Origin: Amylostereum areolatum
Lineage: Eukaryota > Basidiomycota > Agaricomycetes > Russulales > Stereaceae
Length of the DNA stretch: 64,000 bases
Assembly (NCBI GenBank): GCA_012932865.1
Contig: SAXG01000133.1
Span: 1 to 64,000, forward strand
Reading direction: 5' to 3'
The translations under genes were made by a program, and so were the position numbers. The notes under the pieces were generated by a model. It worked only from the letters and a program-made list of their open reading frames with translations. It made no database searches and was not told where the DNA came from. Below, in pieces: positions 45,234 to 57,400 of the stretch (position 1 is the stretch's first letter; each line of letters begins with the position of its first letter).

Positions 45234-48200
45234 TCACTCTGCCCCGCGTTGAGCCCTCTTCGCCAGCTAGAGGTTGTTAAGTCAGTAAGTCGTTCGAACG
45301 ACAGTCGCGTAAATATACGTACCGCAGCAGCCAAATCAAGTTGCCCAGGTGCGCCCCCACTCGGCCTGACACCCCCACCGCCAGGCCGCGGAGGTGCGGC
45401 CGGGGGCCTCGCGGCGGCGGGAACAGGAGGTTTATTTCCGAAAGCCGGTTTGGGAGCTCCAGGTTTCGCGGCGATAGGTGGCGGGGCAGGTTTCTTTCCT
45501 GCAATCGGTGGGGGTGGAGGCTTCGCGCCCAGTGAGCTGGCTGGGCGAGAGCTGGCGGGAGTAGATCCACTAGAGCCACCGTTGGAAGCACCGTTGGGTG
45601 TTGGCTTCTTCCAGGGAGTAGAGGATCCATTGGAGGCACCCATTCCAGGAAAGACGGACACGGGCTTCGCGGATGCGTCTGCGGAGACGGATTGAACGGG
45701 GACCTTAACTTTGGGAGCAGGAGCAGCCGCCGGCTTGACCACTGGAGCTGCTGCTGCCGCAGGCGCTGGAGGTACACGGCGAGCAGCAGGCGGAGGGGGA
45801 GGCGGCGGGGCAGGAGCCGCCTTCGGTCTCGGCGGAACCAGCTCAAGGTAATTGCTCGGGGCCCATCCTTCGGTGGCGCCCTTCTTCACTAGCCACCAAT
45901 CACCCTGTTTCTCGACTAACTCCACGAGATCATCCTTCGCCAGCGACATCTCGCCGTCTTGACCCTCGAAGGGAAACTTGGCGCGGTACATCTCCACATC
46001 GGGCTCTTCTGGAGGTGGCGGCGGCGCAGCGGGACGACCCGGTGGAGGAGGTGGTGCACGAGGTGCAGCATTGTTGACAGCAGCTTTTCCGCCACCGGGG
46101 AGCGGCCGTGAGGTCGGCTTTGACCTTGATGCAGAGGGCTGAAGAGTGCAAGATTAATATAGGCATGCCATCTAGAGGACGTACGAACTTGCGATGGGCC
46201 ACCCTTCTTCAACAGTTTACCCTCTGTGATAGGCCGCACGACGCCAGCCTTCCTCTTCGCGGGTGGTCTCGACCGGCTGTTTGCTGGTTCACCTGTAGGC
46301 ACATGGACTGTGTGGCTCTTGTACAGGTCATCCTTCTGAACAGTCTCGTCACGCATGGACTTGATTTGCGCCCGTTTCTCCTTCTTCTTAGCGTAGTCGA
46401 TCCTATACGGTTTGTTAGCACAGAAAATATTTTCATCTCATCCCACGCACGTTGGACCGATAAGGAGGGTGATGCTGCCCGAAGACTGTTGGACCAGAAT
46501 GGAGGCAAGCTCGGTTTTGAAGTAGCAGCTGAGAATAGGGTCGCCCTCCTCAGAGGCGTTCGCATTCAAGACCTAACCGCAAATTTAGCGCATACATATA
46601 CACAGTAATGAAGGCAACGTACGAGCCAGTCGTCTCTGAGATTGGTCATCGCAATACTCTTGATTGTCACGATCGGTATCTTGCGTTCCAGGGTGGTCAA
46701 TGCCTGTCCATCCCTCGCGGTTGTCACGCATATATGGACACCCTTTGAAGTCTGGGAGCCGTGTGAGTAACGGCCAATGCAAAAAATGACAGTACACACA
46801 ACCACGAGGAACCGGGGACTGGGTTTACTGGAGCGACCAAGTTTTGAAACCAAGAGTTGTGCTCGCGAACTAAACAAGACTTCTTCCGCTGATTGGTGGA
46901 TTTCATCAGGACACAACATAAAAGTAAGCTACAAAGACACTCACATCCAATACCGCAAGCAGACTTCAATTCGTCGCCCAGTGCACTGTGCCCGTTCACG
47001 TCAAGATAATCGCCCATGTAGCGACGGTAGCTGATCAGACTGAAGCGCCTTCGTTCCTTCCTGTCCGCCAAGATTTGGTGGCCGTAGTCCCTCTTTTGCG
47101 CATAGACGATCGCCTCCTTGTTGTTCTTCCAGAACCTCTGAATGCGCCTAGCGCATTCGTGCTTGTATCGCATGTAATTGCGGAAGGCACGCTGGATCCG
47201 GCGAGCCATATTGTGCCAATAGCGGTCACGCATAGTTTCAAGGGCAAAGAGCTGAACAGACGTCAGTCAGCGAGATACAAATTACAACATGACATGCTCA
47301 CGGTCTCCGGGTTTTTAATAAACGCCTTTGTCACGCCCATCTGCCACTCCTCTTTGGCTATACCGGTGTCTGTTAATATCCTCTCGCATCCAGAGCGCGG
47401 GTCGCCGGTCCACGTATAGTCGCCTGCGTATGAAGTATTGGGTGACAAAAGATAGAACCGTTCCACCATCTTCTCGAAGGTGTTACGGTACGCAAAGCCG
47501 GCGCGCCTGACACGAATATTCTCTTGGAGACCAAGGTATTTGATCTGGTGCAGGACAGCCTTCGTATCGTATTCTGTAGCACTTCGATTCTGGTTCGGCT
47601 TGATGGTTCGAATGTATGAGGGTTGCGCTCGCTTGAGGTTCTCGACAAGCGCTCCGGCGGACGCCTTAGGGAACTCAGTGATTGAAGTTACATCAAGTGT
47701 AGGTCATACCTTGATTCTGTCCCCAGCCGTAGGTGGCCGCTTTTTGCTGTTAGGGTCTGGACGATCGGGGAACAGCCCTTGTAGGAACTGATTGCCGCTG
47801 GCAGAGACAAGGTCGAGCAGGTCCTTAACAAGGGCGTCCTTGTTCTTGTCCGTCATGCCTGTAACGTTATACATGACATCGCCGGCGTAGTGCTTAACCA
47901 GAAACTGTCCTCCTCGAGTTTCGAAATGAGGATTGGATGCAAGGGCAGAAGCGCGCTGAATGAAACTGTTGTCAGCAGCGGCCGGGTCTGCGTGTGCCGT
48001 TGCTGTTGCATCGTTCAGAGCGGCGAAGATTCCCGGTGGTCGACGTTCTTCGATGAGGTCACAAACGATCTTGTTATCAAAATATTTGATTGGTGTCCAG
48101 GTGATCTGCTCTCGAGCATACTCCTCTTGCTCGGTCTTGAGGGTCAGCTCGATGAAGATCTGCTGTAACTTCTCGTTGACGTAGTTGATGCAAAGCTGCT

Positions 48201-49880
48201 CAAAGGAATTGTCCTGTATAACACAGAAAGTGAGTACGGACGGGAATTAGTGTGATTGATAACCGACTGACTTGGAAGATCTCAAAGCCAAAAATGTCCT
48301 GTGCAGAACATGAGCATGTCTCGGATGTCAATATATATCGCCGCACCAAAATGCCGACCAGCTGAGCCGTTGCCGCGCGAGGCTTCATGGATACGTTTAT
48401 TCGAGAAACGATCCATTCAAAGAGATTGTTGTATATAGCCTTCGCGAGAGCGTCACGTCCGGCCGCGGCCTGAGCAGGGTTCAACGGAACGTCGTAAACC
48501 GATCCACGTCTGCCTCCTCGTTGCGTTTCCACGACCTTCGATGTTAAGACCTTCTCAACTTGAGAACCGTCAACCTCCATGAGATACGCCACGAAATCCG
48601 AGACGCCTGTGTCCTCGATAAGGGCATTTCCGTCGTCCTTCTCTCCGTACGTGACGTTCCCTAGCCATAGAATAATCGCCAACATTCGGAAAATCTCGCC
48701 CTGTTCCGTGTCACTGAGCCCGATCACTTGCATGGCAGCCTGGTAGCATTGATTGGAGATCCATAAAGATACAGAAAAGAAGGTACTTACAAGCGTTTCC
48801 GAAAAGTCGCGCGTATCGTCGATACCCTCCACCTCCAAGCATCCACTTTGATTTGTGTATGCGTACGCTTCCGGTCCTTGGATTCCAAACGCCTCTGTGT
48901 GTGGAAATGCATAAGACAATATTAACATACCGGACCACTGGTCATACCGCGCTGTTCGTCTGAGGCTGCCTTTGTGAATTGGTAGAAGATGTGGAAATCA
49001 CGCTCGTCCTTTACTTGTCCGACTACTCTGGCCTTCTCCAGCAGGTAGTTGGTAATCTGGGCTCCAACAGGTTCTGCATTGCTGTTGAACATGATCTCCA
49101 GGTATTTCCCCTTCATGGTAGTCAGGGAAATATGCAGAACGCTTCATGAAAAGACTCACATGCCGACTTGAATTGTTGTTCCGTAGTGTCTTTGCGCATC
49201 CGAAACTCTCGAGCAAGGGATTAGTGGCCAGCACCATCTCCTTGATCTGTTGGATACTATTGTCTTCTCCACCGGACACTGCAGCGATGTATTGCATGAT
49301 ACGTTTCGCAGCCTCTGTCTTCCCCGCACCCGATTCTCCGGAAATGATGACACACTGATTCTCGTGGTAGGCCTTCATATTGTAATATGCAGACTCAGCG
49401 ATACCAAAGACGTGGGGGGGGACTTCCAGCCTGTTCTTGCCCTGATACCTGTGCAGGATATCATCGGTGTAGATGCCCAGATCTAACAACGGTAAGCCTA
49501 ATGGCAGCGATGAGGAGCGTAGATGCCACACACCTCGGAAGGGATTAACAGAGATTAAGACACCTCCGATATACGTGTAGATCTCCCCGCTCGTCCACCT
49601 CTTCTGGAGGTTATCGTTGACACTCTCGTTGCTGATGGTGGTCAACAGGGTCATATCCGACACCCCCACTGTCTTCTTCTTGAAACCTTCCTTCCAGTCC
49701 GCCTACACCGCGCAGTCAGTCGCCGCCAGCCAGTGTTTATTATGTTTTATGACACTGACCTTCTGAACCTTCGCTGGACCTTTCTTGGGAGCGGCGGTCG
49801 CCTTCTTACCGGCCTTCTTGGACGGTGCCTAGGCTCGGATTAGGTAGGAAAGGAAATCGTCATAACGGAGTACATACCAT
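45234..49880 (-). CDS. MYO1: Class I myosin (Myo3/Myo5 type)
   Basis: Fungal myosin-I drives actin-patch assembly and endocytosis. The initiator ATG (49878-49880) stands alone before an intron; exon 2 begins [20 protein letters not shown]. The motor follows: [36 protein letters not shown], the P-loop [20 protein letters not shown], switch [21 protein letters not shown], and the TEDS-site region [18 protein letters not shown] (Ser, a PAK-kinase target in relatives). Two IQ motifs ([24 protein letters not shown]) precede the basic TH1 tail. An SH3 domain ([38 protein letters not shown]) and a Pro/Ala-rich region come next. The last exon joins LDLAAA to [10 protein letters not shown] with a TGA at 45234-45236. 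The acidic Arp2/3-binding tail of yeast orthologs is not obvious. The UCS chaperone gene lies 316 bp upstream on the same strand. Confidence 0.93.
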
Positions 49881-50195
49881 GTTGAGTATGTGTACTCTAC
49901 GAGTGTTTGAAAGAAGGAACTGATGGGTGTACAGCGAGCAATGTGGGTGAATCGAGTCGGGCGAGGTAGAAGGAGTTACAGAGGGTAACGGCCGGGATCG
50001 CGGCACGGCACGATTGCGGTCACGTGCCACCCATCATGAAACACACCTGAGTCTCCGACTCGAAAGCAGAACTCAGTGGCTATCACTCGATTCACAAGAG
50101 TAATATGCGTCTGAGGTCCAGAGGTCTATTAAGAAATGTACATAGTTCATGAGGGTCTGTTCGATATCGCTACATCCACCATAATATAAGTACTG
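49881..50195 (-). promoter_or_regulatory. Myosin-I promoter with CACGTG box
   Basis: The spacer between the UCS gene and myosin-I carries CACGTG at 50021-50026, 141-146 bp before the myosin start codon. No other gene is seen. Confidence 0.4.
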
Positions 50196-52271
50196 TCATG
50201 TAGGAAGTTCCATCCCAACATTCATCAGACGCTTCAACGCCTCCGCCGTGGGCCTCAATACCTCTGGTTTCCCTCCATTTTCCTTAAGCACCTTCACGAG
50301 TGCCTGAAGGAGTAGCTTAGCTTCTGGTGTTCCAATAAGTGAGGTAACGAGTTCTGCGTCCAGATTTTCGAGGAAATTTTGGATGCAGACAACTCCACGA
50401 TGAACCAATCCAGGGTCTGAGGGTGCGAAGGATGAACCATCCCTATCCTGGTCGTCGTGTGTATCCAGGATGGACGGGTCGATGAGCTGGACAAATGTTC
50501 TGATGACTCGACCATGCTCCTGTTCCAAGCTGTAAAGGGAACGGCAAGCGTGTGGCGACGCGGTCAACGTCGCCAGTGCGCCTGACGCAGCCAGTCGAGT
50601 GGGAAGATCGTCAACATCAGACAGCGCCAGCAGTACGTGCAATTTGGACTTCGCGCCGTCCGAAGATCCATCGCCCGCATAGCGATCGAAGATCTCGTCC
50701 GAACCAGCCATAAGATTGCATAGCAGCTCAGTGGCAGCACGTCGAATGAGGGCGTGGTCTTCCAACATCAGAAACTCGACTTTGGATACGAGTCCTTTAG
50801 CTTTGGCAACACGTTCGGCGGCCTCTGCGCTATGGGATGAGATGTTTGTTAGGGCCATCATCGCTTCGAAGCGCTGCAGGAGGGAAGAAGAGGTATGGGA
50901 AAGCAAGATGGCAAAGGGACGGATAGAATCATGTATAGCACCCGAGTCTGGTCCAAAAACTTGGACAGGGGAAGCAGTGATAGCGAGTTTAGCAAGGGCT
51001 TGTATGGGTGTGAGGATGGTAGAATCGGGTTCCTTTTCCTCTGAGGGAGAAGTAGGCAGGGATTTGCGGATAACGTCGACCAGGGCGCGTGCCCCACCAC
51101 TCTGGAGGACCCGTCCTCGATTTTCCTTGTCCTCGACGAGGCTGAGCAAGGCCTTGGCCACGGTCAACCTCATACCTTCGCTGTCACTGACACGAAGAGC
51201 GGTCGTGAGGACGTTCAATCCACCATATTGAACGATTTTGGACCCTCTCCGCTTGGCATGTTCGTCGTCCTCGAGGACATCATCCCCTTTACCTCCTGCT
51301 TTCGATGCGGAGCCGCTACCTGCCTTGGCCATACGTCGAAGCTTCTCTATTTGTGCATCCTCGGCGGAGAGGCGGGGGCGATACGTGGATAGATTGGATA
51401 TTATCATAAGGACACCATAGAGGATCGTGTGACTGGGATATTCGGGGGAGGCCGGCGTAGCACCTTTGCGAGGGACTGCAAAGGAGAAAAGGCGCGACAA
51501 AAAGGTCGGGTCATCCACTAAGGACTCTTTCACCACGGGTTCGACAGAGAGGTAAGCCAAGCCTTCCACTGCATCGGATAGGGAGTCCTTGTCGCCGCTG
51601 ACCACCAGGCCCTTCATCATATCCACCAGTTCTCTGTCTGCCCCGCTGCTGTCCACCAATTCTCCCTTCGGGAGGTCTGCAGCATCGGACTTGGCCCCTC
51701 TCGATAGCTTGACTACAGCAATGGCTGCCGACGCTCGCAAAGATGGATCCTTCGTCTTGGCCAGAGTCGACTCCAACCACTTCAGGCAATCCGAAGGCAA
51801 AACGGCTCGGCAAGACTTGTGGCCGCTTGCTTGTGAAAGAAGTCGCGCGCATTCCCTTGACACGGATTCGGAGGGATAAAGATCGAGGACATCGGTGATA
51901 GCAGTGAGAATGTGGTCCTGTGAAAAAAGGGATGCAGCGGCTTGCCAATCGACCTGGAACAGGGCGGAGAGGAAGGATAGGCCGGCGAGGATGTCTTTCT
52001 CGTCCGGGTCTGCGATGCGAGCGACAGCGACTGATAACTTTCTAGACAAATTTTCTGTTCCAGGATCTGTTTCTCCTTCGCCCTTTGGTGGAGAGGAAGC
52101 GCGGACACCTTGACAAAACGAAGCGAGGACTAGATAGGCCTTGGATCGTTGCGCGGCATCTTGGTCGGGGGTGAACGCGCCGGTTAAATAAGAAAGCTCG
52201 TCTGGCAAACCCTGTAGGGGGTCTGGGTAGGATGGGGGCGGATCAGGTGGGACGTCCTCGAGAATGGCCAT
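50196..52271 (-). CDS. SHE4: UCS-domain myosin chaperone, She4/Rng3/UNC-45 family
   Basis: UCS proteins fold and stabilise myosin motor domains. This single-exon frame of 691 codons has no N-terminal TPR motif, as usual for fungal members. It starts MAILEDVPPDPPPSYPDPLQ and continues into an UNC-45 central-domain-like armadillo region: ESVSRECARLLSQASGHKSC, WLESTLAKTKDPSLRASAAI, KGLVVSGDKDSLSDAVEGLA. The UCS domain follows: IVQYGGLNVLTTALRVSDSE, AKALLSLVEDKENRGRVLQS, LAKLAITASPVQVFGPDSGA, LLQRFEAMMALTNISSHSAE, DHALIRRAATELLCNLMAGS, and RLAASGALATLTASPHACRS. The TLTA/TNIS armadillo spacing is regular throughout. The neighbour on the same strand is a class I myosin, an expected client. Confidence 0.88.
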   Translation of the reverse strand: MAILEDVPPDPPPSYPDPLQGLPDELSYLTGAFTPDQDAAQRSKAYLVLASFCQGVRASSPPKGEGETDPGTENLSRKLSVAVARIADPDEKDILAGLSFLSALFQVDWQAAASLFSQDHILTAITDVLDLYPSESVSRECARLLSQASGHKSCRAVLPSDCLKWLESTLAKTKDPSLRASAAIAVVKLSRGAKSDAADLPKGELVDSSGADRELVDMMKGLVVSGDKDSLSDAVEGLAYLSVEPVVKESLVDDPTFLSRLFSFAVPRKGATPASPEYPSHTILYGVLMIISNLSTYRPRLSAEDAQIEKLRRMAKAGSGSASKAGGKGDDVLEDDEHAKRRGSKIVQYGGLNVLTTALRVSDSEGMRLTVAKALLSLVEDKENRGRVLQSGGARALVDVIRKSLPTSPSEEKEPDSTILTPIQALAKLAITASPVQVFGPDSGAIHDSIRPFAILLSHTSSSLLQRFEAMMALTNISSHSAEAAERVAKAKGLVSKVEFLMLEDHALIRRAATELLCNLMAGSDEIFDRYAGDGSSDGAKSKLHVLLALSDVDDLPTRLAASGALATLTASPHACRSLYSLEQEHGRVIRTFVQLIDPSILDTHDDQDRDGSSFAPSDPGLVHRGVVCIQNFLENLDAELVTSLIGTPEAKLLLQALVKVLKENGGKPEVLRPTAEALKRLMNVGMELPT

Positions 52272-52434
52272 GGGAAGGGGATTTTGGTGGGGGTCTGAAA
52301 GAGGAAGCCATCATTGAACGTTGACTCGTTTTCCGCGTACATGCATATGTATATGTACTTACAATAATTGAATTTACTTTGTCCCGTAATTCCCGCCATC
52401 ACCTTGGACTCTGGTCGACACCTCTGGCAACATC

Positions 52435-54228
52435 ATGTCAGCCCTCAATTTAGCGGAAAGCTCTTCTGCGAATACGCCTTCCTACGAAAAACATCGCATC
52501 CATGCTGGCGACACTGTTTTACTGCGACTTCCCTCCGGCGATGTAAGGAGCTACAAAATAGAGAAGGATGTGTATGTCTTTGGCTAGGTCCTTATTTTTT
52601 GCGCTCGTCGTACTGACTGTTCGGAAGACCAGTAACTTTGGGGAGGTTGGGATCCTTCCCTGCCAACGAATTAATCGGCCAGCCGTATGGCTTGACGCAC
52701 GAGATCGCAGGGAAAGAGCTTCGTGTTATACCACCTCGTAGCATGGAAGACATAGGTTCGTTCGTTGGTGCTCGTCGTATTGTGTCTTCTTAATCCATTT
52801 CAGAGGATACCGAAGCAACGAACGAGCTAATCAACGACGGGCAGTTCGTCCAACCATTAACATCTCAGGAGATCGAGGCATTGAAACAATCGGGCGTCCA
52901 TGCGTCGGTCCGTTGCTTTGCGTTGGTTTCGGTATCTTTTTACTCACGTCGTTACCTATAGGACATAATAAAAAAGCAGATTGAGATGCATGCGAATTAT
53001 TCGCTGAAGACAGAGTATAGCAAGGACAAGTACAAGAAGAGGAAGGAGGCCAAGTAGGTCCAGCTTTCCTCTTCCGACGACCACGCTGTCCTAAGTGCTC
53101 CAGGAAGGTACTCAAAGTCATTCACCACGATTGAGCCGACACTCTTCAATGTCTGCGAGTACTGGTTCAAAAAGGATCAAAGCCGCATACGTGATTTGCG
53201 CATTGACACGCTATCCCAAATGCTGAACTTGGCGAACGTGCGGCCAGGCGGACGATATATAGCGGTAGATGATGCGTCAGGCCTGCTTGTGTCGGCGATA
53301 CTGGAGCGAATGGGGGGTAAGCATGTCCATGGTCGCAGCCTAGTCTCTGTTCACGGACTTTCTAGGCAATGGTAGATTGATCACGATTTGTGACGTCGAT
53401 TCTCCCCCAGCGTACCCAGTCATGACGCAGATGAACTTACCGAAGGAGCTCGTCACTCCTGTGCTAACGTCCCTCAACTGGGCGACCGCTGACGAGGAGT
53501 ATACACCAAGTAAGTGCATCTGTTCCCGCAATCCGTTTCCTTTCCTAAAACGCCATAGTTTCCTTGACAGCTGAGGCAAAAGAAGAGCCGGAAAAGTCAG
53601 AAAAACACAAAGTGCGACTCAACAAAAGGAAGGCAGTCTCCGACTTACTTGCCAACACCAGAGAAGAACTTTTCGCAGGAGAGTTTGAAGGGCGAGTACT
53701 TCTTGTATACTTTCCCTCCTCGGCTGACAAACAGCCTGCAGCCTTCTAATTGCCAGTGAATACGATCCTCACACAATATTGGAGAAACTATACTTGTATC
53801 TGGGTGGTTCGGCTTCGGTGACTGTTTACAGTCCTCATCTACAGGTACATCCCCCTCGGCACTTGCATACCACGTCGTTCACACAAAAAAATAGGTCCTT
53901 TCTGAACTGCAAAGTAAAATGCGCCTACAAGGCCAATATCTCGCACCCAGTGTGACTGAGACGTGGCTACGACGTTATCAGGTCTGTCTGCATTCACAGC
54001 GACAACTACATTCCCTGAACTTTTCTTCAATAGGTTCTTCCTGGACGAACGCATCCCATGATGACAACCAGTGGCTCGGGTGGATACCTCCTCCACGCAA
54101 CACGGATGTATGCGGCCATTGAGCCATTGACGTTTCACAGAGCGTACTTAACATCTGACGACGCCCTACTGACAGTTACGATAACCCGAATGCGCAGTCG
54201 GTGGCGGTCCATCGTCGACCAAAAGTAA
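52435..54228 (+). CDS. TRM6: TRM6/GCD10, non-catalytic subunit of tRNA m1A58 methyltransferase
   Basis: Trm6 pairs with catalytic Trm61 to methylate A58 of tRNAs in the nucleus. The start at 52435 gives MSALNLAESSSANTPSYEKH and RIHAGDTVLLRLPSGDVRSY. Further exons give LGRLGSFPANELIGQPYGLT, ELINDGQFVQPLTSQEIEAL, DIIKKQIEMHANYSLKTEYS and KDKYKKRKEAKYSKSFTTIE. YWFKKDQSRIRDLRIDTLSQ, LNLANVRPGGRYIAVDDASG and LVSAILERMGGNGRLITICD form a degenerate methyltransferase fold. SASVTVYSPHLQVLSELQSK, QGQYLAPSVTETWLRRYQV and LPGRTHPMMTTSGSGGYLLH close the family homology. The C-terminus is variable: the frame used stops at 54226-54228, whereas an alternative frame reached by another splice would stop at 54339-54341. 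The gene is divergent from the UCS gene over 163 bp. Confidence 0.9.
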
Positions 54229-54467
54229 GAAAAACCGGGGCGTCTACTGAGCAGAGCGCACAGCAAGAGGGCACCACCGGAAGGGAAGAGGATTTCTCTG
54301 CGCCGACAGCGGGCCCATTCTCAACAGAGCCGGAGAGCTGACACGTATTTGGTTTATGTTTCTTTCTTATTTGACAACATGCAGCCGTCTGTCGGGTTGA
54401 GCCAATCCACTATCAATGAAGGAGTCGTAAGTGCGTATCATGGCGTGAAATAGAATACGGAAATGAA

Positions 54468-57400
54468 TCAAGGTTGTGCAGGGGTATCAGGGAAAAGAAC
54501 CGCGAATATCTGAGCACAAGTTTAGCGCATATATCCTTTGCAAAAGTGAGGGTACGAACCTCGTCGAGTACAGTATACACGATATGTTGGTTAAGGCGTC
54601 TATTCTGCAATACGGCAAAGATGCGACGAGCACCTCTACGGGCGTTTGACCTGCCGATCATGTTCGCCACAAGATCTGTGTTTTTAATATTCAATAAATG
54701 CACGGATAATAAAGAAGGTAAAATGTACCCGGCATCAGGGCAGAAAGCTTTCTGTTGGCATCGTCCCGTGTTCTCATCCTTTCCTCCCTTGTACGAGGGA
54801 TAGATGATGGCTTCATCTTCCCGCCTGGCCACATCGAGTCCCGGAATATATTAATGAAGCCCATTATGTGAGATTCGTCCAAGAACGAAGTGAGCGTCTC
54901 CCGCAATTTCCTATCTTATAGATCAGCGTCCGTCCCCGCCGACTTCAGCACTATAACTCACCGTTCCACGGTGCTTCCTAAGACCTGCTGAAGGATGGTG
55001 ACGATAGCCTGTCGACGCAGCCAGTTGTTCTTCTTGTTCAACTCAAAGACGGCTAACACGAGGTCTGAAATCGGCGCAGAAAAGGTGGAGGTGCTGGTCT
55101 CTCCATCGAGAGGTTTCAAATCTCCAGAGAATTGCAGGAGGGCATCGTCGGATGCTGTCTTTCCCGACGCCCCAAGGGCCTGTGCCACAACATCCTCGTC
55201 ATTGACCGAATGGCCCACGATCCCTGCTAGATCTGCTGCTTGTCGTGTCAGACGTTGCAACATGACGTCCAGCATCGAGGGCCCAAAGAACATATCGTCG
55301 ATACTTTCGGCGACCGTGTTGTAAACTGACTTGACGAGGTTAGAACCGGGGAGGGCAGGGACAGACGTCGATGCCTTGGCAGCGTCGGAAGATCGACCCT
55401 CAGGTTCCGAGACAATGAAGGGAGAGTTACGTGAAAGAAAGGCTCGGAGCTCGTCACTCTCGCAAACGGCAGGGATCAACACCACATTCTAGGGGTATAG
55501 GTAGGTAAATGATATTGGATGAACAGTCCCGAGAACACACATACCTGAAGATATTTCTCCAAGGATGTTCGTCGTGTATCGACGAAGCTAGAAGATAGCG
55601 CAGTGACCAAGCGTTTCCCTGGAAAGTCTAGTCCTCGGATCTTTGCAAATCGCTCCCGGAGCCTGTTATGCATGTTCAAAAACTCGTTGTACCTGCGCGC
55701 GACCACCCATCCTGTAGTAACAGTGCCATCCGGCGCCAGCTGCTGGACCTCGACAAGGTAACGTACGATGCCCTTGCCGTTCTCCTCGCCGACCACCGAG
55801 TTAACGATCGCCAGCCGAGTTCTGTCAGGGATTATGCGGTTGTCACTGTCTTGCTGCTCGTATTGTGACTTTTGGAACGCGAGCTCGCGAATCTCTCGCG
55901 TGAGCGCCGATTTGGACTTGTGTAACAATCGTTTCTCCTGCTCGTCTCCCGTAAGATCGGCCTTTTTGATCAGAGTGTCCAACATCGCGTCTTGGGTCTC
56001 CAGAGCGGATATTTTGTTCGACAATCTTGCAATCTCATGAGAGAGCTGGAAATCACCTGGACGGGCCATTTGAATATCATCATCTGCTCTGTGGTCTTGA
56101 GCATCATCGCCTTTATCCTCTAAGAAGTCCTCCTGGGAACCGGAACGTTGGCTGTGGAGTAAGAAGGGGACATCCTGTTCGGAGAATGAGTCGAAGAGGC
56201 CGCCAGGGGCAGGGCGTTTGCGCTCGGCCTGCTGGTTGTCGAGCGCGATGATGTCCGTCAACGCTGCTTGAATGGCGTCGACCGTCGACCGACTCTCCCG
56301 TGTATCCTGCGTCCTGTCGTCGGGATCGTCGAAGAGTGGTGCTCGAGTTTCACGACTCTCAGAATCGGATGCTGGCGACATTAAGAGATCCAAGGTAGAC
56401 GGAGAGGGACGGAATGGGGAGCTGGGAGGTGGGTCCGGCGAAGGAGTAGTGGAAAGCTTCTCCGGACGACCCGTAAATGAGGCCGCTGAACCAAGTGGTA
56501 GGATGAACGACGGAAACGAGTCCGCCCGCTGTACGGGCGAAGGTAAAGGGTGCTTTGCTTTGGTGGTGGGTACCATTACAGTGTCCCGACTGGCCAAGGA
56601 CGGACGTCTTGGACGTGGTGAACCAACGGATGAAGACTGTCCTCGGCTACCGTTGATATCCTCCACTACGCGGAACCATAACTCGGACCGTTCAAAATCC
56701 TCGAAGTCTTGTTCCATGGCCTTCTCAACCTGCTGCTGTGCGAGCATGACAGACCGACGGGCTTTGCGTTCCACCACAGGCGAAGGATGATCAGTGGCCA
56801 CGAACTCACGAATGGCTGCTGCATGCTTTGCAGAGACGGATATGAGGGCTGGGTGGGGGGTTGCAGAGGAGAAATAGAGTTCGAAAATCATGGATACGTC
56901 CTCTTTTACGGTGGAAGAATCCGATGGGCCTGGAACAGGATCCCCCTCGTCGTCCGAGCCTGAGTCCACGGATTCCAGGGGGTTCTTGAAACTTTCTACA
57001 GTCAACCAAAACTGCACCAGTAGAGAACGGTCGCGGCGGTCCAAAAACTCCATAAAGTATGACAATGAGTTCGGATTTCCAAGGATATCACGCAGCGTCA
57101 GACGAACCGCAGACCCCGGATCTGCTACCGAATGTCGCTGCCGTGAATCGGTTATAATTTGACCAACAAGGAAAGTGAAAGTCACTCACTCCTTCATCAA
57201 GCCCGCCTAGGACACTTATCCTCTCCTCGGCTTTACGCTTCGCAGTATAAAGCCTATCCAGGAAGGCGACCACATCTTCAGTCTTCTCCCCGTTTATCCA
57301 GTCTTCCCGCTCGTGGTTCGCTTATAGCCCATACGTTAGAAAGGTACACTCGCCAAGGGAACAACACTCACCAAGCAGTAACCGTGTCCTCCTGATCTCG

